Assembly: GCF_000526155.1 (NCBI RefSeq) | Contig: NZ_JAFN01000001.1 | Coordinates: 2,319,014-2,383,013, forward strand | Source of the DNA: Deferrisoma camini S3R1 | Lineage (GTDB): Bacteria > Desulfobacterota > Deferrisomatia > Deferrisomatales > Deferrisomataceae | Direction of reading: 5' to 3' | Length of the DNA stretch: 64,000 nt | In this document: piece by piece, positions 35,260 to 44,173 of the stretch | Numbering within the stretch: the first letter of the stretch is position 1 | Layout: the number at the start of each line of letters is the position of its first letter | Made by a program: the position numbers and the translations under genes | Notes under the pieces: generated by a model | What the model was told of the DNA's origin: nothing | Database searches by the model: none | What the model saw: the letters and a program-made list of their open reading frames with translations, nothing else

Positions 35260-36564
35260 TCACCGCCCCTTGTCTTCGGTCCTCGGAACCGGCCGCACCG
35301 TGAGGGTGAGCCCCTTGATCCCGATCACCTCCACCGGCGACCCCGGCTCCACCGGCTCGGAGCTCCGGGCGTTCCAGTACTCCCCGTGCACGAACACCCG
35401 ACCCACCCGATCCGGCCCCAACGGCTCCACGGCCTCGCCCCTCTCGCCCACCAGCCCCTCCTGCCCCCCCAGGCGCCGGATCTTCTGGGCGGCCAGCCCC
35501 TTACCGACCGCGAACGCGAAGAACGCCACGGTCCCGGCCACCGCGGGCACCATCACGGACCAGCTCACCCGGTAGTACGCGGCGTTGGACTTGAACAGCA
35601 TCAGGCTCCCCAGCACCAGGCACACCACTCCGCCCACGGTGAGGAGCCCGAACGAGGTGATCTTCACCTCCAGGATCAGGAGCACCAGCCCCAGCAGGAT
35701 CAGCAGCACCCCCCCGTAGCGGAACGGCAGGGTCTGGAGGCCCACGAAGGCCAGGATGAGGCACAGCCCTCCGAGTACCCCCGGGAAAATGCTGCCCGGG
35801 TTGGCCAGTTCGAAGAAGAGGCCGTAGAACCCCAGCAACAACAGCAGATAGGCCACGTTGGGGTCGGACAGCACCCGCAGGATCCGGTGGCGAAGCCCCA
35901 TGGGCACCGGCTCGACCCGGGCTCCCTTCAACCGGAGTTCGACCTCGGCCGTTCCAAACCGGACCCTGCGGCCGTCGAGGTCGGCCAGAAGGGCGTCCAC
36001 AGAGGGGGCCAACACGTCCACCACGCCGCGACCCAACGCCTCCTGCGCGGCCAGGCTTCGGCTCTCCCGAACCGCCTCCTCGAACCACTGGGGGTCCCGC
36101 CCCCGCTGGCGGGCCAGGGACCGCAGATAGGCGGCCGCGTCCTCCTCGGCCTTCTTGGCCAGGGTCCCCCCGCCGTCGCCCCCCCCGATGGCCACCGGGT
36201 GGGCCGCCCCCAGGTTCGTGCTCGGCGCCATGGCCGCCACGTGGGCCGCGGCCACGATGAACAGCCCGGCGCTCGCAGCCCGGGCTCCCGCCGGCCCCAC
36301 CCAGGCCACCACCGGCACCGGGCTGCGCAGCACCGCCCGAACGATCCGCCGCATCGAGGCGTCCAGACCTCCCGGGGTGTCGATCCGGAGGATCACGGCC
36401 GGCGACCGCAGCGGGTCCACCCGGGCCAGGGCGTCCTCCACGTACTCGGCCGCCACGGGTCCGATGGGCCCCTCCACCTCCACCAGGGGCACCACCGCGG
36501 CCCGGCCGGCCCCGGCGGGCAGGGCGAAGACGACCATCAGCGCAAAGAGGATCCGAACGGACAT
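35260..36564 (-). CDS. NfeD-family membrane serine protease (ClpP class)
   Basis: This long-form NfeD has 434 residues. A signal segment precedes a ClpP-like domain: VEGPIGPVAAEYVEDAL, ILRIDTPGGLDASMRRIV, and GPAGARAASAGLFIVAAAHVAAM with the likely nucleophile Ser98. A candidate Lys/Glu-rich region is in RESRSLAAQEALGRGVVD. About five membrane segments follow. The C-terminal OB-fold is GLVGERGEAVEPLGPDRVGRVFVHGEYWNARS. NfeD1b proteases cut slipin C-termini, consistent with the slipin gene next door. The ATG at 36564 has a weak ribosome site. The upstream gap holds a full repeat element. Confidence 0.92.
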   Translation of the reverse strand: MSVRILFALMVVFALPAGAGRAAVVPLVEVEGPIGPVAAEYVEDALARVDPLRSPAVILRIDTPGGLDASMRRIVRAVLRSPVPVVAWVGPAGARAASAGLFIVAAAHVAAMAPSTNLGAAHPVAIGGGDGGGTLAKKAEEDAAAYLRSLARQRGRDPQWFEEAVRESRSLAAQEALGRGVVDVLAPSVDALLADLDGRRVRFGTAEVELRLKGARVEPVPMGLRHRILRVLSDPNVAYLLLLLGFYGLFFELANPGSIFPGVLGGLCLILAFVGLQTLPFRYGGVLLILLGLVLLILEVKITSFGLLTVGGVVCLVLGSLMLFKSNAAYYRVSWSVMVPAVAGTVAFFAFAVGKGLAAQKIRRLGGQEGLVGERGEAVEPLGPDRVGRVFVHGEYWNARSSEPVEPGSPVEVIGIKGLTLTVRPVPRTEDKGR

Positions 36565-36638
36565 GGGTGCCAAGATACCACGTCGCGGCCCCCAGACCAG
36601 GGGGCGGCGCGGCGCCGGGCGACACGCCCGTCGCCCAT

Positions 36639-36975
36639 GTAACTTCGGTCGTCGGTCAACGGTTGTCGGTCTGGCGCTTTCGGCCCGCTGGGCAACTGGG
36701 CGGCCGAACGGCTCCCGAGCCGCGCCAAAGCTCGGAGGGCATGGGGTCTGCTGGAGAGCCGCGTGCGGCTCCTTGGCTCGCCGCGCAGCGCCTCCAACGC
36801 TCGTACCGTGAATTCGTTCGGGCCTCACCGAACGGTTATGAAGCCACCGCCGGTGCCCCGTGCCTGCGCGGCGAATCTCCATGCCCGGCTTCGCGCGCGG
36901 CCGGAAGCAGGCCCCATGCCCTCCGGCGCCAACGGCCCGAACCAACGAAAGTTACCCTTCTCCGTTGTAGGGTCG
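36639..36975. repeat. Full dispersed repeat copy with four heptads
   Basis: GTAACTTC begins at 36639. Four heptads follow (GGTCGTC, GGTCAAC, GGTTGTC, GGTCTGG), then the hairpin variant GCGCTTTCGGCCC and octads (GCTGGGCA, ACTGGGCG, GCCGAACG, GCTCCCGA). The terminal repeats are GGGCATGGGGTCTGCT at 36737-36752 and AGCAGGCCCCATGCCC at 36906-36921, with one mismatch. The right end is AAAGTTACCCTTC near 36948. With the promoter at 37020 it accounts for the 546-base gap 36565-37110. Confidence 0.9.
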
Positions 36976-37019
36976 CGCAGCGGCCGATGGGGGCTTCCCG
37001 CGGTCGGGCCTTCGATTCC

Positions 37020-37048
37020 TTGACACCTCCCGGTGTTGCCGATACATT
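37020..37048 (+). promoter_or_regulatory. Strong sigma-70-type promoter
   Basis: A perfect -35 TTGACA at 37020-37025 and TACATT at 37043-37048 are 17 bases apart, 63 bases before the ATG at 37111. It is the best consensus promoter in the window. Confidence 0.75.
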
Positions 37049-37110
37049 CGCGTGCCTCAAACTTGGTGAAAATCCGTTCATCGCACGAGCTCTGGGGAAA
37101 GGAGGCGGCC

Positions 37111-37683
37111 ATGGCCAGCCAGGGTGAGAGCCTCATCCGGAAGACCCAGAAGGGAATTTCGGTTCTGGCGTTCGAGACCACCAAGCAAAGCCGGATCCTG
37201 AAACGGCGGATGCGCATCGCGGCCCTCCAGAAGGAGATCAAGGCGGACCTCCGGGACCTGGGCAACCTGGTGTACAACGCCATGATCAACGACCAGCCCG
37301 GGATCCTCGAGGAAGAGGAGGTGAAGCTCCTGGTCGAAAGCATCCGCAAGAACCGGGAGGAGATCGACCACCTGCGCGACGCCATCGCCCGGCTGAGCCG
37401 CGCCCGCAAGCACTTCCCCGAGCACGAAGGGCCGGAGGTGGAGCCCCAGGCTCCGGAGGGGGACCAAGCCGAACCGCCCGCGGCCGAGGCGGAGCCAGCG
37501 GCCGCGGCCCCCGCAGCCGACGAGTCCGGCCCGGAGGGGAAGGACGAGGAGGCGGTTCTGGAGCCCGAACCGGCCCCGGCCGAGGAGAAGGCGCAGGAGG
37601 AGCCGGCGGTGCCCCCCCCGCCGGGGACCGACCCCGGCCGCCCCACGGGAGAGGGGGAGGCGCAGAAGGAGGACAAATCGTAA
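37111..37683 (+). CDS. Coiled-coil protein with acidic Pro/Ala-rich tail
   Basis: This protein of 190 residues belongs to no family I can name. Residues 1-110 are helical and basic: [53 protein letters not shown], then [23 protein letters not shown]. The last 80 residues are a low-complexity tail of E, A and P. It has no signal peptide. ATG at 37111 follows AAAGGAGG by 5-6 bases. The gene has its own strong promoter and a rho-independent terminator, so it is monocistronic and probably well expressed. Confidence 0.7.
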   Translation: MASQGESLIRKTQKGISVLAFETTKQSRILKRRMRIAALQKEIKADLRDLGNLVYNAMINDQPGILEEEEVKLLVESIRKNREEIDHLRDAIARLSRARKHFPEHEGPEVEPQAPEGDQAEPPAAEAEPAAAAPAADESGPEGKDEEAVLEPEPAPAEEKAQEEPAVPPPPGTDPGRPTGEGEAQKEDKS

Positions 37684-37706
37684 CCAGACGAAAACGCTCC
37701 CGAATG

Positions 37707-37735
37707 GAGGCGGCCTGTCCGGCCGCCTCTTTTTT
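37707..37735 (+). terminator. Rho-independent terminator
   Basis: GAGGCGGCC (37707-37715), loop TGTCC, GGCCGCCTC (37721-37729), then six T residues to 37735. It is a perfect 9-bp stem placed 24 bases after the stop of the coiled-coil gene. Confidence 0.92.
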
Positions 37736-37751
37736 GTCCCCAGGATCGGGG

Positions 37752-37781
37752 TTGACCCACTAGATCTTGAAGTTGTATGTA
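37752..37781 (+). promoter_or_regulatory. Promoter of nrdJ
   Basis: TTGACC at 37752-37757 and TATGTA at 37776-37781 are separated by 18 bases. The two NrdR-like boxes overlap and follow this promoter, as expected for repression. Confidence 0.55.
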
Positions 37782-37802
37782 CCCACTCCACCACATGTAG
37801 TG
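37758..37802 (+). promoter_or_regulatory. Tandem NrdR-box operator
   Basis: CACTAGATCTTGAA (37758-37771) and CACCACATGTAGTG (37789-37802) each match the known NrdR box (CACwAtATaTwGtg) at 10-11 of 14 positions. They are spaced 31 bp start to start, the three-turn phasing typical of NrdR operators. The first box lies between -35 and -10. NrdR represses ribonucleotide reductase genes, and nrdJ is the next gene. Confidence 0.65.
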
Positions 37803-37882
37803 CAGCCCGCTCGTTCGAACCGAAACCTTCCCGACGAGCACGCACCCGAACCGCCGGCTCCCACCCCTCAGGAGGTTGCCCC

Positions 37883-40105
37883 ATGCCCGAATCGGCCGCC
37901 CGCGTCATCCCCCTGGAGATCGAACCCGCCTTCTCCGACAACGCCCTGGTGGTGCTGCGGAAACGCTACCTCCGAAAGCATCCGGACGGCACCCCGGCGG
38001 AGACCCCGAAGGAGATGCTGTGGCGGGTGGCCCGGGCCGTGGCCGAGGCCGACCGGGGCTACGACGCCGAGGCCGACGTGGACCAGACGGCGGTGGCCTT
38101 CTACCAGGCCATGGCCCGGCTGGAGTTCCTGCCCAACTCCCCCACCCTCATGAACGCCGGCCGAGAGCTGGGCCAGCTCTCGGCGTGCTTCGTGCTGCCC
38201 GTGGACGACAGCATGGAGAGCATCTTCGAGGCCGTGAAGAACACGGCCCTCATCCACAAGTCGGGCGGGGGGACCGGGTTTAGCTTCTCGCGGATCCGGC
38301 CCAAGAACGACATCGTGCGCTCCACCAGCGGGGTCTCGTCGGGCCCCATCAGCTTCATGAAGGTGTTCGACACGGCCACCGAGATGATCAAGCAGGGGGG
38401 GACCCGGCGGGGCGCCAACATGGGCATCCTCCGGGTGGACCACCCCGACATCCTGGAGTTCATCTCGGTCAAGTCCGACCCCACCGTGCTCACCAACTTC
38501 AACCTCTCGGTGGCCATCACCGAGGCGTTCATGGAGGCGGTGCGCTCCGACGGCGAGTACGACCTGGTGAACCCCCGGGACGGCCGGGTGGTGGGTCGGC
38601 TGCGGGCCCGGGAGGTGTTCGACCGCATCGTGGACGAGGCGTGGAAGTCCGGCGAGCCCGGCATCGTGTTCATCGACCGGATCAACCGCGACAACCCCAC
38701 GCCCCACGTGGGCGCGATCGAGTCCACCAACCCGTGCGGGGAGCAGCCCCTGCTGCCCTACGAGTCGTGCAACCTGGGCAGCGTCAACCTGGCGCGCATG
38801 GTGAAGGGCGCGGAGGTGGACTGGGAGAAGCTCGAAGAGACGGTGCGGCTGGCCGTGCACTTCCTCGACAACGTGGTGGACGTGAACCGTTACCCCCTGG
38901 AGGAGATCGCCCGGATGACCCGGGCCAACCGCAAGATCGGCCTGGGGGTCATGGGGTGGGCCGACCTCCTGTTCCGGCTCGGCATCCGGTACGGATCGGA
39001 CGAATCCGTCGCCCTGGCCCGCAGGCTCATGGGGTTCGTGGACCGGGTGGCCCGGGAGGCCAGCGAGGAGCTGGCGGCGGAGCGGGGTCCGTTCCCCAAC
39101 TTCCAGGGGTCGGTGTACGACCGGCCCGGGGCCCGGCCGCTTCGCAACGCCACCCGCACCACCATCGCCCCCACCGGGACCATCTCGATCCTGGCCGGGT
39201 GCTCGTCGGGCATCGAGCCGGTGTTCTCGCTGGCGTTCGTGCGCCGGGTGCTCGACGGCGAGGAGCTCGTCGAGGTGAACCCGGTGTTCGCCGAGGAGGC
39301 CCGGCAGCGGGGCTTCGACTCCCCCGAGGTCCTGCGCCGGATCGCCCAGGGGGCGCCCCTGTCCGAGGTGGCCCAGGTGCCGGCCGACGTGAAGGAGGTG
39401 TTCGTCACGGCCCACGACATCGACCCCCAGGCCCACCTGGAGATGCAGGCGGCGTTCCAGGAGCACACGAACAACGCCGTGTCGAAGACCGTGAACTTCC
39501 CCCGGGCGGCCACCCGGCAGGACGTGGCCCGGGCGTTCTGGCTGGCCTACGAGCTGGGGTGCAAGGGGCTCACCATCTACCGGGACGGGAGCCGGGAAAG
39601 CCAGGTCCTGGTCACCCCCTCGTCCGACCCCCAGAAGCCGGCCGAGGAGCCGCCGGCCCGGAAACGGGACCGGCCGCGGGTGCTCACGGGCAAGACCTAC
39701 CAGATGCAGACCGGGTGCGGGCCCCTGTATGTCACGATCAACGAGGACGACCAAGGGCTGTTCGAGGTGTTCACCACCATGGGCAAGGCCGGGGGCTGCG
39801 CGGCGAGCCAGTGCGAGGCCATCGGCCGCTTGGTCTCGCTCTCCTGGCGCTCCGGGGTCCCCCCCGAACCGGTGGTGCGGCAGCTCCGGGGCATCTCGTG
39901 CCACAAGCCGGCGGGGTTCGGCCCGAACCGGGTGCTGTCGTGCGCGGACGCGCTCGCCATCGCGGTGCAGCAGCACCTGGCCCCGGAGCAGGAGATCGAG
40001 AAGCACGTGGACGTGGGCGGAGCGTGCCCCGAGTGCGGCGACGCCCTGGAGCACGAGGAGGGATGCGTGCTGTGCCGCAGCTGCGGCTACTCCGAGTGCG
40101 GATGA
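37883..40105 (+). CDS. nrdJ: Adenosylcobalamin-dependent (class II) ribonucleotide reductase
   Basis: This enzyme of 740 residues makes deoxyribonucleotides with coenzyme B12. It shows [57 protein letters not shown], the active-site [18 protein letters not shown] and the phosphate-binding [26 protein letters not shown]-terminal Cys-rich tail ([29 protein letters not shown]) acts as the redox shuttle and zinc site. The C-terminal TSCPD-like domain ([18 protein letters not shown]) is the usual extension of the long class II enzymes. No cobalamin riboswitch was found upstream; control appears to be by NrdR. It acts in the cytoplasm and works with or without oxygen. Confidence 0.95.
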   Translation: MPESAARVIPLEIEPAFSDNALVVLRKRYLRKHPDGTPAETPKEMLWRVARAVAEADRGYDAEADVDQTAVAFYQAMARLEFLPNSPTLMNAGRELGQLSACFVLPVDDSMESIFEAVKNTALIHKSGGGTGFSFSRIRPKNDIVRSTSGVSSGPISFMKVFDTATEMIKQGGTRRGANMGILRVDHPDILEFISVKSDPTVLTNFNLSVAITEAFMEAVRSDGEYDLVNPRDGRVVGRLRAREVFDRIVDEAWKSGEPGIVFIDRINRDNPTPHVGAIESTNPCGEQPLLPYESCNLGSVNLARMVKGAEVDWEKLEETVRLAVHFLDNVVDVNRYPLEEIARMTRANRKIGLGVMGWADLLFRLGIRYGSDESVALARRLMGFVDRVAREASEELAAERGPFPNFQGSVYDRPGARPLRNATRTTIAPTGTISILAGCSSGIEPVFSLAFVRRVLDGEELVEVNPVFAEEARQRGFDSPEVLRRIAQGAPLSEVAQVPADVKEVFVTAHDIDPQAHLEMQAAFQEHTNNAVSKTVNFPRAATRQDVARAFWLAYELGCKGLTIYRDGSRESQVLVTPSSDPQKPAEEPPARKRDRPRVLTGKTYQMQTGCGPLYVTINEDDQGLFEVFTTMGKAGGCAASQCEAIGRLVSLSWRSGVPPEPVVRQLRGISCHKPAGFGPNRVLSCADALAIAVQQHLAPEQEIEKHVDVGGACPECGDALEHEEGCVLCRSCGYSECG

Positions 40106-40139
40106 TCCTCAGAACCTCGAAACCGCTCCTTTCTCCGTT

Positions 40140-40166
40140 CGGCCCCCTGGACTACAATGGGGGCCG
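40140..40166 (+). terminator. Hairpin after nrdJ (weak terminator or leader structure)
   Basis: CGGCCCCC (40140-40147) pairs with GGGGGCCG (40159-40166) across an 11-base loop that contains TACAAT. It is followed only by TTCGTTTG, so termination would be weak. TACAAT (40153-40158) could instead be a -10 element for the next gene. Confidence 0.4.
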
Positions 40167-40194
40167 TTCGTTTGTCCGGGAGGAGAGAGCAACC

Positions 40195-40413
40195 ATGAGC
40201 GAAAAGGACGTCTCCGAAGGCCGCGACACCTCGCACCGGGGATCGTGGTTTCGGCTGCCCGGGAAGACCCGGTGGCACAGCGAGGCCCATCGGGAGTACG
40301 GGGTGCTGTGGTCCCTGTGCGGCGTGCGGACCATCGCGATGCAGGCCGAGACGAAGCAGAGCCTGGACGAGGACGACCTGGCCTGCGTCCGGTGCACGGG
40401 CATGAGGGACTGA
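40195..40413 (+). CDS. Small hypothetical protein with two CxxC-like pairs
   Basis: This small protein of 72 residues has an N-terminal charged region and SWFRLPGKTRWHSEAHREYGVLWSLCGVRTIAMQAE. It ends with DDLACVRCTGMRD. Three Cys plus His residues suggest a small zinc-binding protein. ATG at 40195 has GGGAGGAG upstream. It is separated by one base from the DUF493 gene and may be co-transcribed with it. The family is unknown. Confidence 0.6.
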   Translation: MSEKDVSEGRDTSHRGSWFRLPGKTRWHSEAHREYGVLWSLCGVRTIAMQAETKQSLDEDDLACVRCTGMRD

Positions 40414-40414
40414 C

Positions 40415-40693
40415 GTGGAGGATCGCCGCATCCCGGTGGAGGAGCTGATCGAGTTCCCCACGCGGTTCTCGTTCAAGGCGATCGGGCACCACACCCGTGA
40501 GTTCGCCCCCTCGGCGTACCGGGCGGTGCTCTCCACGGTGGGTGAGGACCGGGCCGTGGAGCTCCGGACCCGGTTGAGCCGGAAGGCCGCGTACGTGTCG
40601 GCCACGATCACGGCGCGGATCGACTCGGCCGAGGAGCTCAAGGCCGTGTACGCCGCCCTGTGGGATCTGGACGGCGTGATCACGGTGCTGTGA
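40415..40693 (+). CDS. DUF493/YbeD family protein
   Basis: This ACT-like small protein has 92 residues: IEFPTRFSFKAIGHHTREFAPSAYRAVLSTVGEDRAVELRTRLSRKAAYVSATITARIDSAEELKAVYAALWDLDGVITVL. It matches the DUF493 (YbeD) family, notably the LIEFPTxFxFKxIG start and YxSxTxxxxxxSxEELxxxYxAL end. YbeD folds like an allosteric ACT domain; its function is not settled. The GTG start at 40415 lies directly after the stop of the preceding small gene. Confidence 0.8.
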   Translation: MEDRRIPVEELIEFPTRFSFKAIGHHTREFAPSAYRAVLSTVGEDRAVELRTRLSRKAAYVSATITARIDSAEELKAVYAALWDLDGVITVL

Positions 40694-40741
40694 GTCCGTG
40701 AACGGGTGACGAACCGCTCCCCGATCGGGAAACCGAGGGTC

Positions 40742-41812
40742 ATGTACCGCACATTCGTTGTGTTGCCGACGATTCTCTTCTTCGTATCGGCCTGCGCCGG
40801 CCGGTCGCCGGCTCCTCGGAAGCCCCTTCCGGCAGAGGGCCCTCACCTGCGCAACGTGCGCCAGCTCACCTTCGATGGAGACAACGGCGAGGCGTACTTC
40901 TCCTGGGACGGCACCCGGCTGACCTGGCAGTCGAACCGCGGCGGGGCCGGGTGCGACAAGATCTGGGTCATGAACGCCGACGGCACCGGCAAGCGCCGGG
41001 TGAGCCCGGACCGCGGGGCCCACACCTGCGCGTTCTTCTTCCCGGGCGACCGGAAGATCGTGTACGCCTCCACGGCCCACCTGTCCGGGGACTGCCCGCC
41101 CCGGCCCCCGCCCCCGCCGGGCCGGCGGTACGTGTGGCCCCTGTTCCCCTACGACATCTTCGTGGCCGATGCGGACGGGTCGAACCCGGTGCGGATCACG
41201 GACAACCCGGCCTACGACGCCGAGCCGGTCGTGTCGCCCGACGGCACCCGGATCGTGTTCGGCTCGAAGCGGGACGGGGACTTCGACATCTACGTGATGG
41301 ACGCCGATGGGTCGAACGTCCGGCGCCTGACCCGCTGGGTGGGGTACGACGGCGGCCCCTGGTGGTCCCCCGACGGCACCAAGATCGTGTGGCGGGCCTG
41401 GCACCCTCAGACCCCCGAGGACAAGGCCCTGTGGCGCGAGTGCATGGAGAACGACTACATCGTGCCCGTGCCCCTGGACCTGTGGGTCATGGACGCCGAC
41501 GGATCGAACCAACGCCGCATCCTCGCGAACGGTGCCACCAACTGGGCCCCCTCGTGGCACCCCGACGGCCGGCGGATCGTGTTCTCGAGCAACATGGACG
41601 ACTGGCGGTCCGACCTGGGCAGGTACGGCCACAACTTCGAGCTGTACCTGATCAACCTGGACGGAACAGGCCTGGAGCGGATCACCTTCAACCGGGTGTT
41701 CGACGGGTTCCCCATGTTCAGCCCGGACGGACGACGCTTGGTGTGGGCCTCGAACCGCAACCCTCGAAAACCCCGGGCCACCGACATCTTCGTGGCCGAC
41801 TGGGTGGAGTAG
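40742..41812 (+). CDS. TolB-like beta-propeller lipoprotein
   Basis: This exported protein of 356 residues has a lipoprotein signal (TFVVLPTILFFVSACAG, Cys18). The rest is six-bladed propeller repeats of the PD40/TolB type: LRNVRQLTFDGDNGEAYFSWDGTRLTW, IFVADADGSNPVRITDNPAYDAEPVVSPDGTRIVF, IYVMDADGSNVRRLTR, LWVMDADGSNQRR and LYLINLDGTGLERITF. Such proteins bind partners at the outer membrane or periplasm. No pal/tol genes are nearby, so it is not the housekeeping TolB. ATG at 40742 is chosen because it starts the signal peptide; upstream in-frame codons are less suitable. Confidence 0.85.
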   Translation: MYRTFVVLPTILFFVSACAGRSPAPRKPLPAEGPHLRNVRQLTFDGDNGEAYFSWDGTRLTWQSNRGGAGCDKIWVMNADGTGKRRVSPDRGAHTCAFFFPGDRKIVYASTAHLSGDCPPRPPPPPGRRYVWPLFPYDIFVADADGSNPVRITDNPAYDAEPVVSPDGTRIVFGSKRDGDFDIYVMDADGSNVRRLTRWVGYDGGPWWSPDGTKIVWRAWHPQTPEDKALWRECMENDYIVPVPLDLWVMDADGSNQRRILANGATNWAPSWHPDGRRIVFSSNMDDWRSDLGRYGHNFELYLINLDGTGLERITFNRVFDGFPMFSPDGRRLVWASNRNPRKPRATDIFVADWVE

Positions 41813-41821
41813 CCGCACCCC

Positions 41822-42796
41822 GTGGGCCCGTCCGCGCCGCTTCGCCGCCACGCCTTCGTCCTGGGGCTCGCGGCCGTGACGGCCCTGGTGCTGTGGAACC
41901 CCGGGGGGCTGCCCCAGACCCTGGGCCTGTGGCTCAAGGCCCACCGGGCCCCGGAGGCGGTGATCGCTGCGATCTTCCTGCTGTCGGGGCTGCGGCTGTC
42001 CGTGCGCTCCGCCCTGGCCGGGGCGGCCGACCTGCCGGTGGTGGCCCTGGGGTTCGCGGGGATCTTCGTCGTCTCGCCCCTGCTGGCCCTGGGGTTCTCG
42101 GCCCTTCCCCTGGCCCCAGGCCTGGTGGTGGGGCTCTTCCTGGTCGCCTCGATGCCAACCACCCTGACCACGGGGGTGGTCATGACCGCGGCCGCCGGGG
42201 GAAACGAGGCCACCGCCCTGGTGATCACCCTGGGGGCCAACGCCCTGGCCGTGGCGGCCGTGCCGGTGGTTCTGCCGTGGCTCCTGGGCACGGCCCGGGC
42301 CGTACCGCCCGACCTGTTCGACCGGGGGGCCATGGCGGCCCGGATCGCCGGCCTGGTGCTGGTTCCCCTCGCCGTGGGGATGGCCATCCGCAGCCGGGCT
42401 CCGGAGGCGTTCACCCGGGCCGGACCGGGGCTCAGGCGGGCCAGCCTGGGGCTCGTGCTCACCATCGTGGGCATCGCCGTGGCGGGCTCGCGGACCACGT
42501 TGCTGGGCCACGCCGGCGATCTGGCCGTGGCCGTGGGCCTTTCGGCCGCGTTCCACGCAACGGTGCTTGCCTGCCTGTTCGGCCTGGTGTTTCTGGGCCG
42601 GATCGGGCCGGGCCGGAGGGAGGCCGCGATCTTCATGGGCGGCCAGAAGACCCTGCCCCTGGCCGTGCTCCTCCAGACCTCGCTGTTCCCCGGCCTCGGG
42701 CAGGCCCTTGTGGTGTGCGTGGTGCACCATCTGGTGCACCTGCTCATGGACGGCTACCTGGTGGGCCGCCTGTCGGGCCGGGGAGCGGCGGCGTAG
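41822..42796 (+). CDS. Bile acid:sodium symporter-like (SBF) membrane protein
   Basis: This membrane protein of 324 residues has about ten hydrophobic segments and belongs to the SBF-like/BASS family. Signatures include AAIFLLSGLRLSVRSAL, LFLVASMPTTLTTGVVMTAAAGGNEATALVITLGANALAV (core motif with substrate-site residues), and FMGGQKTLPLAVLLQTSLFP. Family members carry organic anions with sodium. GTG at 41822 lies 9 bases after the TolB-like gene, and the two are probably co-transcribed. Substrate unknown; the proximity to hgcA may be coincidental. Confidence 0.85.
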   Translation: MGPSAPLRRHAFVLGLAAVTALVLWNPGGLPQTLGLWLKAHRAPEAVIAAIFLLSGLRLSVRSALAGAADLPVVALGFAGIFVVSPLLALGFSALPLAPGLVVGLFLVASMPTTLTTGVVMTAAAGGNEATALVITLGANALAVAAVPVVLPWLLGTARAVPPDLFDRGAMAARIAGLVLVPLAVGMAIRSRAPEAFTRAGPGLRRASLGLVLTIVGIAVAGSRTTLLGHAGDLAVAVGLSAAFHATVLACLFGLVFLGRIGPGRREAAIFMGGQKTLPLAVLLQTSLFPGLGQALVVCVVHHLVHLLMDGYLVGRLSGRGAAA

Positions 42797-42908
42797 GGGT
42801 GGGGATGCCAGTGACGAACTCGAAAGTGCAGTTTCCCGGTAACCACAGGAAAACCCGGACATCTAAAATTCGACCGAGGACCGGCTCCACCCGCCGAGGG
42901 ACTTTCCC

Positions 42909-44120
42909 ATGACCGAGACCGACCCCTGCTGCTCCCCAGCCCCGCCTGGCGATTCCCTTCCCATGGCCGAGGCGTGCTGCCCCCCGCCGGGATCCACAGC
43001 CCTCGCGATGGCCGAGCCGTGCTGCGGGTCGGCCGCGGAGGCGGTGGGGCCACGATGGGCCGACCGGGAGCGTCCGGGCTACCGGATCTGGCCGTTCGTG
43101 GACGAATGGATCGAGACCCCGGTGGGCGATGTGCCCGTGGTGTCGACCCGCCTCGGCAAGGGGGACGTGCTCGGCCGATGGGCCATGCGCTGGGGTATCG
43201 GCCGCGACCGGTACCGAATCGCGCCGGGCCTGTACGCGGTGGGCCGGCCCACGCCGGACTCCCCGGTGGTGGTCACGGCCAACTACAAGATGACCTTCGA
43301 CCTGGTGCGGAAGGACCTCGGCGGGGTGAACGCGTGGATCCTGGTGCTCGAGACGTGGGGGATCAACGTGTGGTGCGCGGCCGGCAAGGGCACCTTCGGC
43401 ACCGACGAGCTCGTGGCCCGGGTCCGAAAGGCGGGCCTGGACCGGGTGGTGAGCCACCGCACCCTGGTCGTGCCCCAGCTCGGGGCCACCGGCGTGGCCG
43501 CCCACGAGGTGCGCCGCCGCTGCGGGTTCCGGGTGGTGTACGGGCCGGTGCGCAGCCGGGACCTGGCCGCGTTCCTGCGGGCCGGCATGAAGGCCTCGCC
43601 GAACATGCGCAGGGTCACGTTCTCCCTGTGGGAGCGGCTCGTGCTCACACCGGTGGAGCTGCGGGTGATCCTGATGCGGCCCAGCCTGGCCCTGGCCGCC
43701 CTGCTCCTGGTGCTGGGCGGCATCGGCCCGGGCGGCTACTCCCTGGCCGGCGCGCTGGTGCGGGGCGGGGCCGCGGTGGGCACCCTGGCCGCCGGGGTCC
43801 TGGCCGGGGCCGTGGCCGCCCCGGTGCTGCTCCCCTGGCTTCCGGGCCGGATGTTCGCGGTCAAGGGCGTGTGGACCGGGCTGGGGGCCGCGCTCGTGCT
43901 CGCGGCCCGGTTCGGGACCCGCCTCAACGGGTGGGGGCTCATGGCCCTGGTGCTCGCCGTGACGGCGGCCTCGTCCTACTGCGCCATGAACTTCACCGGG
44001 TCCACGCCGTTCACCTCGCCCTCGGGCGTGGAGGCGGAGATGCGCCGCGCCCTCCCCTGGCAGATCGGAGCGGCCGGCTTGGCCCTGGTGGCCTGGATGG
44101 TCTCGGCCTGGAGCCTTTAG
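42909..44120 (+). CDS. hgcA: Mercury methylation corrinoid protein HgcA
   Basis: HgcA carries a methyl-corrinoid that transfers a methyl group to Hg(II), giving methylmercury. The diagnostic cap-helix motif GINVWCAAGKGTFGT is present, with the cobalt-ligand Cys156. The flanking corrinoid-domain segments VVSTRLGKGDVLGRWAMRWGIGRDRYRIAPGLYAVG, VTANYKMTFDLVRKDLGG, VVSHRTLVVPQLGA and GVAAHEVRRRCGFRVVYGPVRSRDL all match. About five membrane helices make up the C-terminal 165 residues. The N-terminus is unusual: three vicinal Cys pairs (7-8, 23-24, 38-39) in repeated MAE-CC units. The ATG codons at 42963 and 43008 are alternative starts. hgcB follows, but only after a 313-base gap with a repeat. Confidence 0.95.
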   Translation: MTETDPCCSPAPPGDSLPMAEACCPPPGSTALAMAEPCCGSAAEAVGPRWADRERPGYRIWPFVDEWIETPVGDVPVVSTRLGKGDVLGRWAMRWGIGRDRYRIAPGLYAVGRPTPDSPVVVTANYKMTFDLVRKDLGGVNAWILVLETWGINVWCAAGKGTFGTDELVARVRKAGLDRVVSHRTLVVPQLGATGVAAHEVRRRCGFRVVYGPVRSRDLAAFLRAGMKASPNMRRVTFSLWERLVLTPVELRVILMRPSLALAALLLVLGGIGPGGYSLAGALVRGGAAVGTLAAGVLAGAVAAPVLLPWLPGRMFAVKGVWTGLGAALVLAARFGTRLNGWGLMALVLAVTAASSYCAMNFTGSTPFTSPSGVEAEMRRALPWQIGAAGLALVAWMVSAWSL

Positions 44121-44173
44121 ACCCGGCGGGAAACGGCCGCCTACCTGCCCAGCGGTCCGAAGGCCTCACCGTC

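Noticed and set aside
37741-37882. Cobalamin riboswitch before nrdJ
   Set aside because: The leader after the promoter is only about 100 bases and lacks a recognisable B12 box; NrdR boxes explain the region better.
42909-44120. HgcA considered as the CFeSP subunit CdhD/AcsD
   Set aside because: The NVWCAAGK motif alone is shared, but the C-terminal membrane helices and neighbouring HgcB-type ferredoxin are specific to HgcA.
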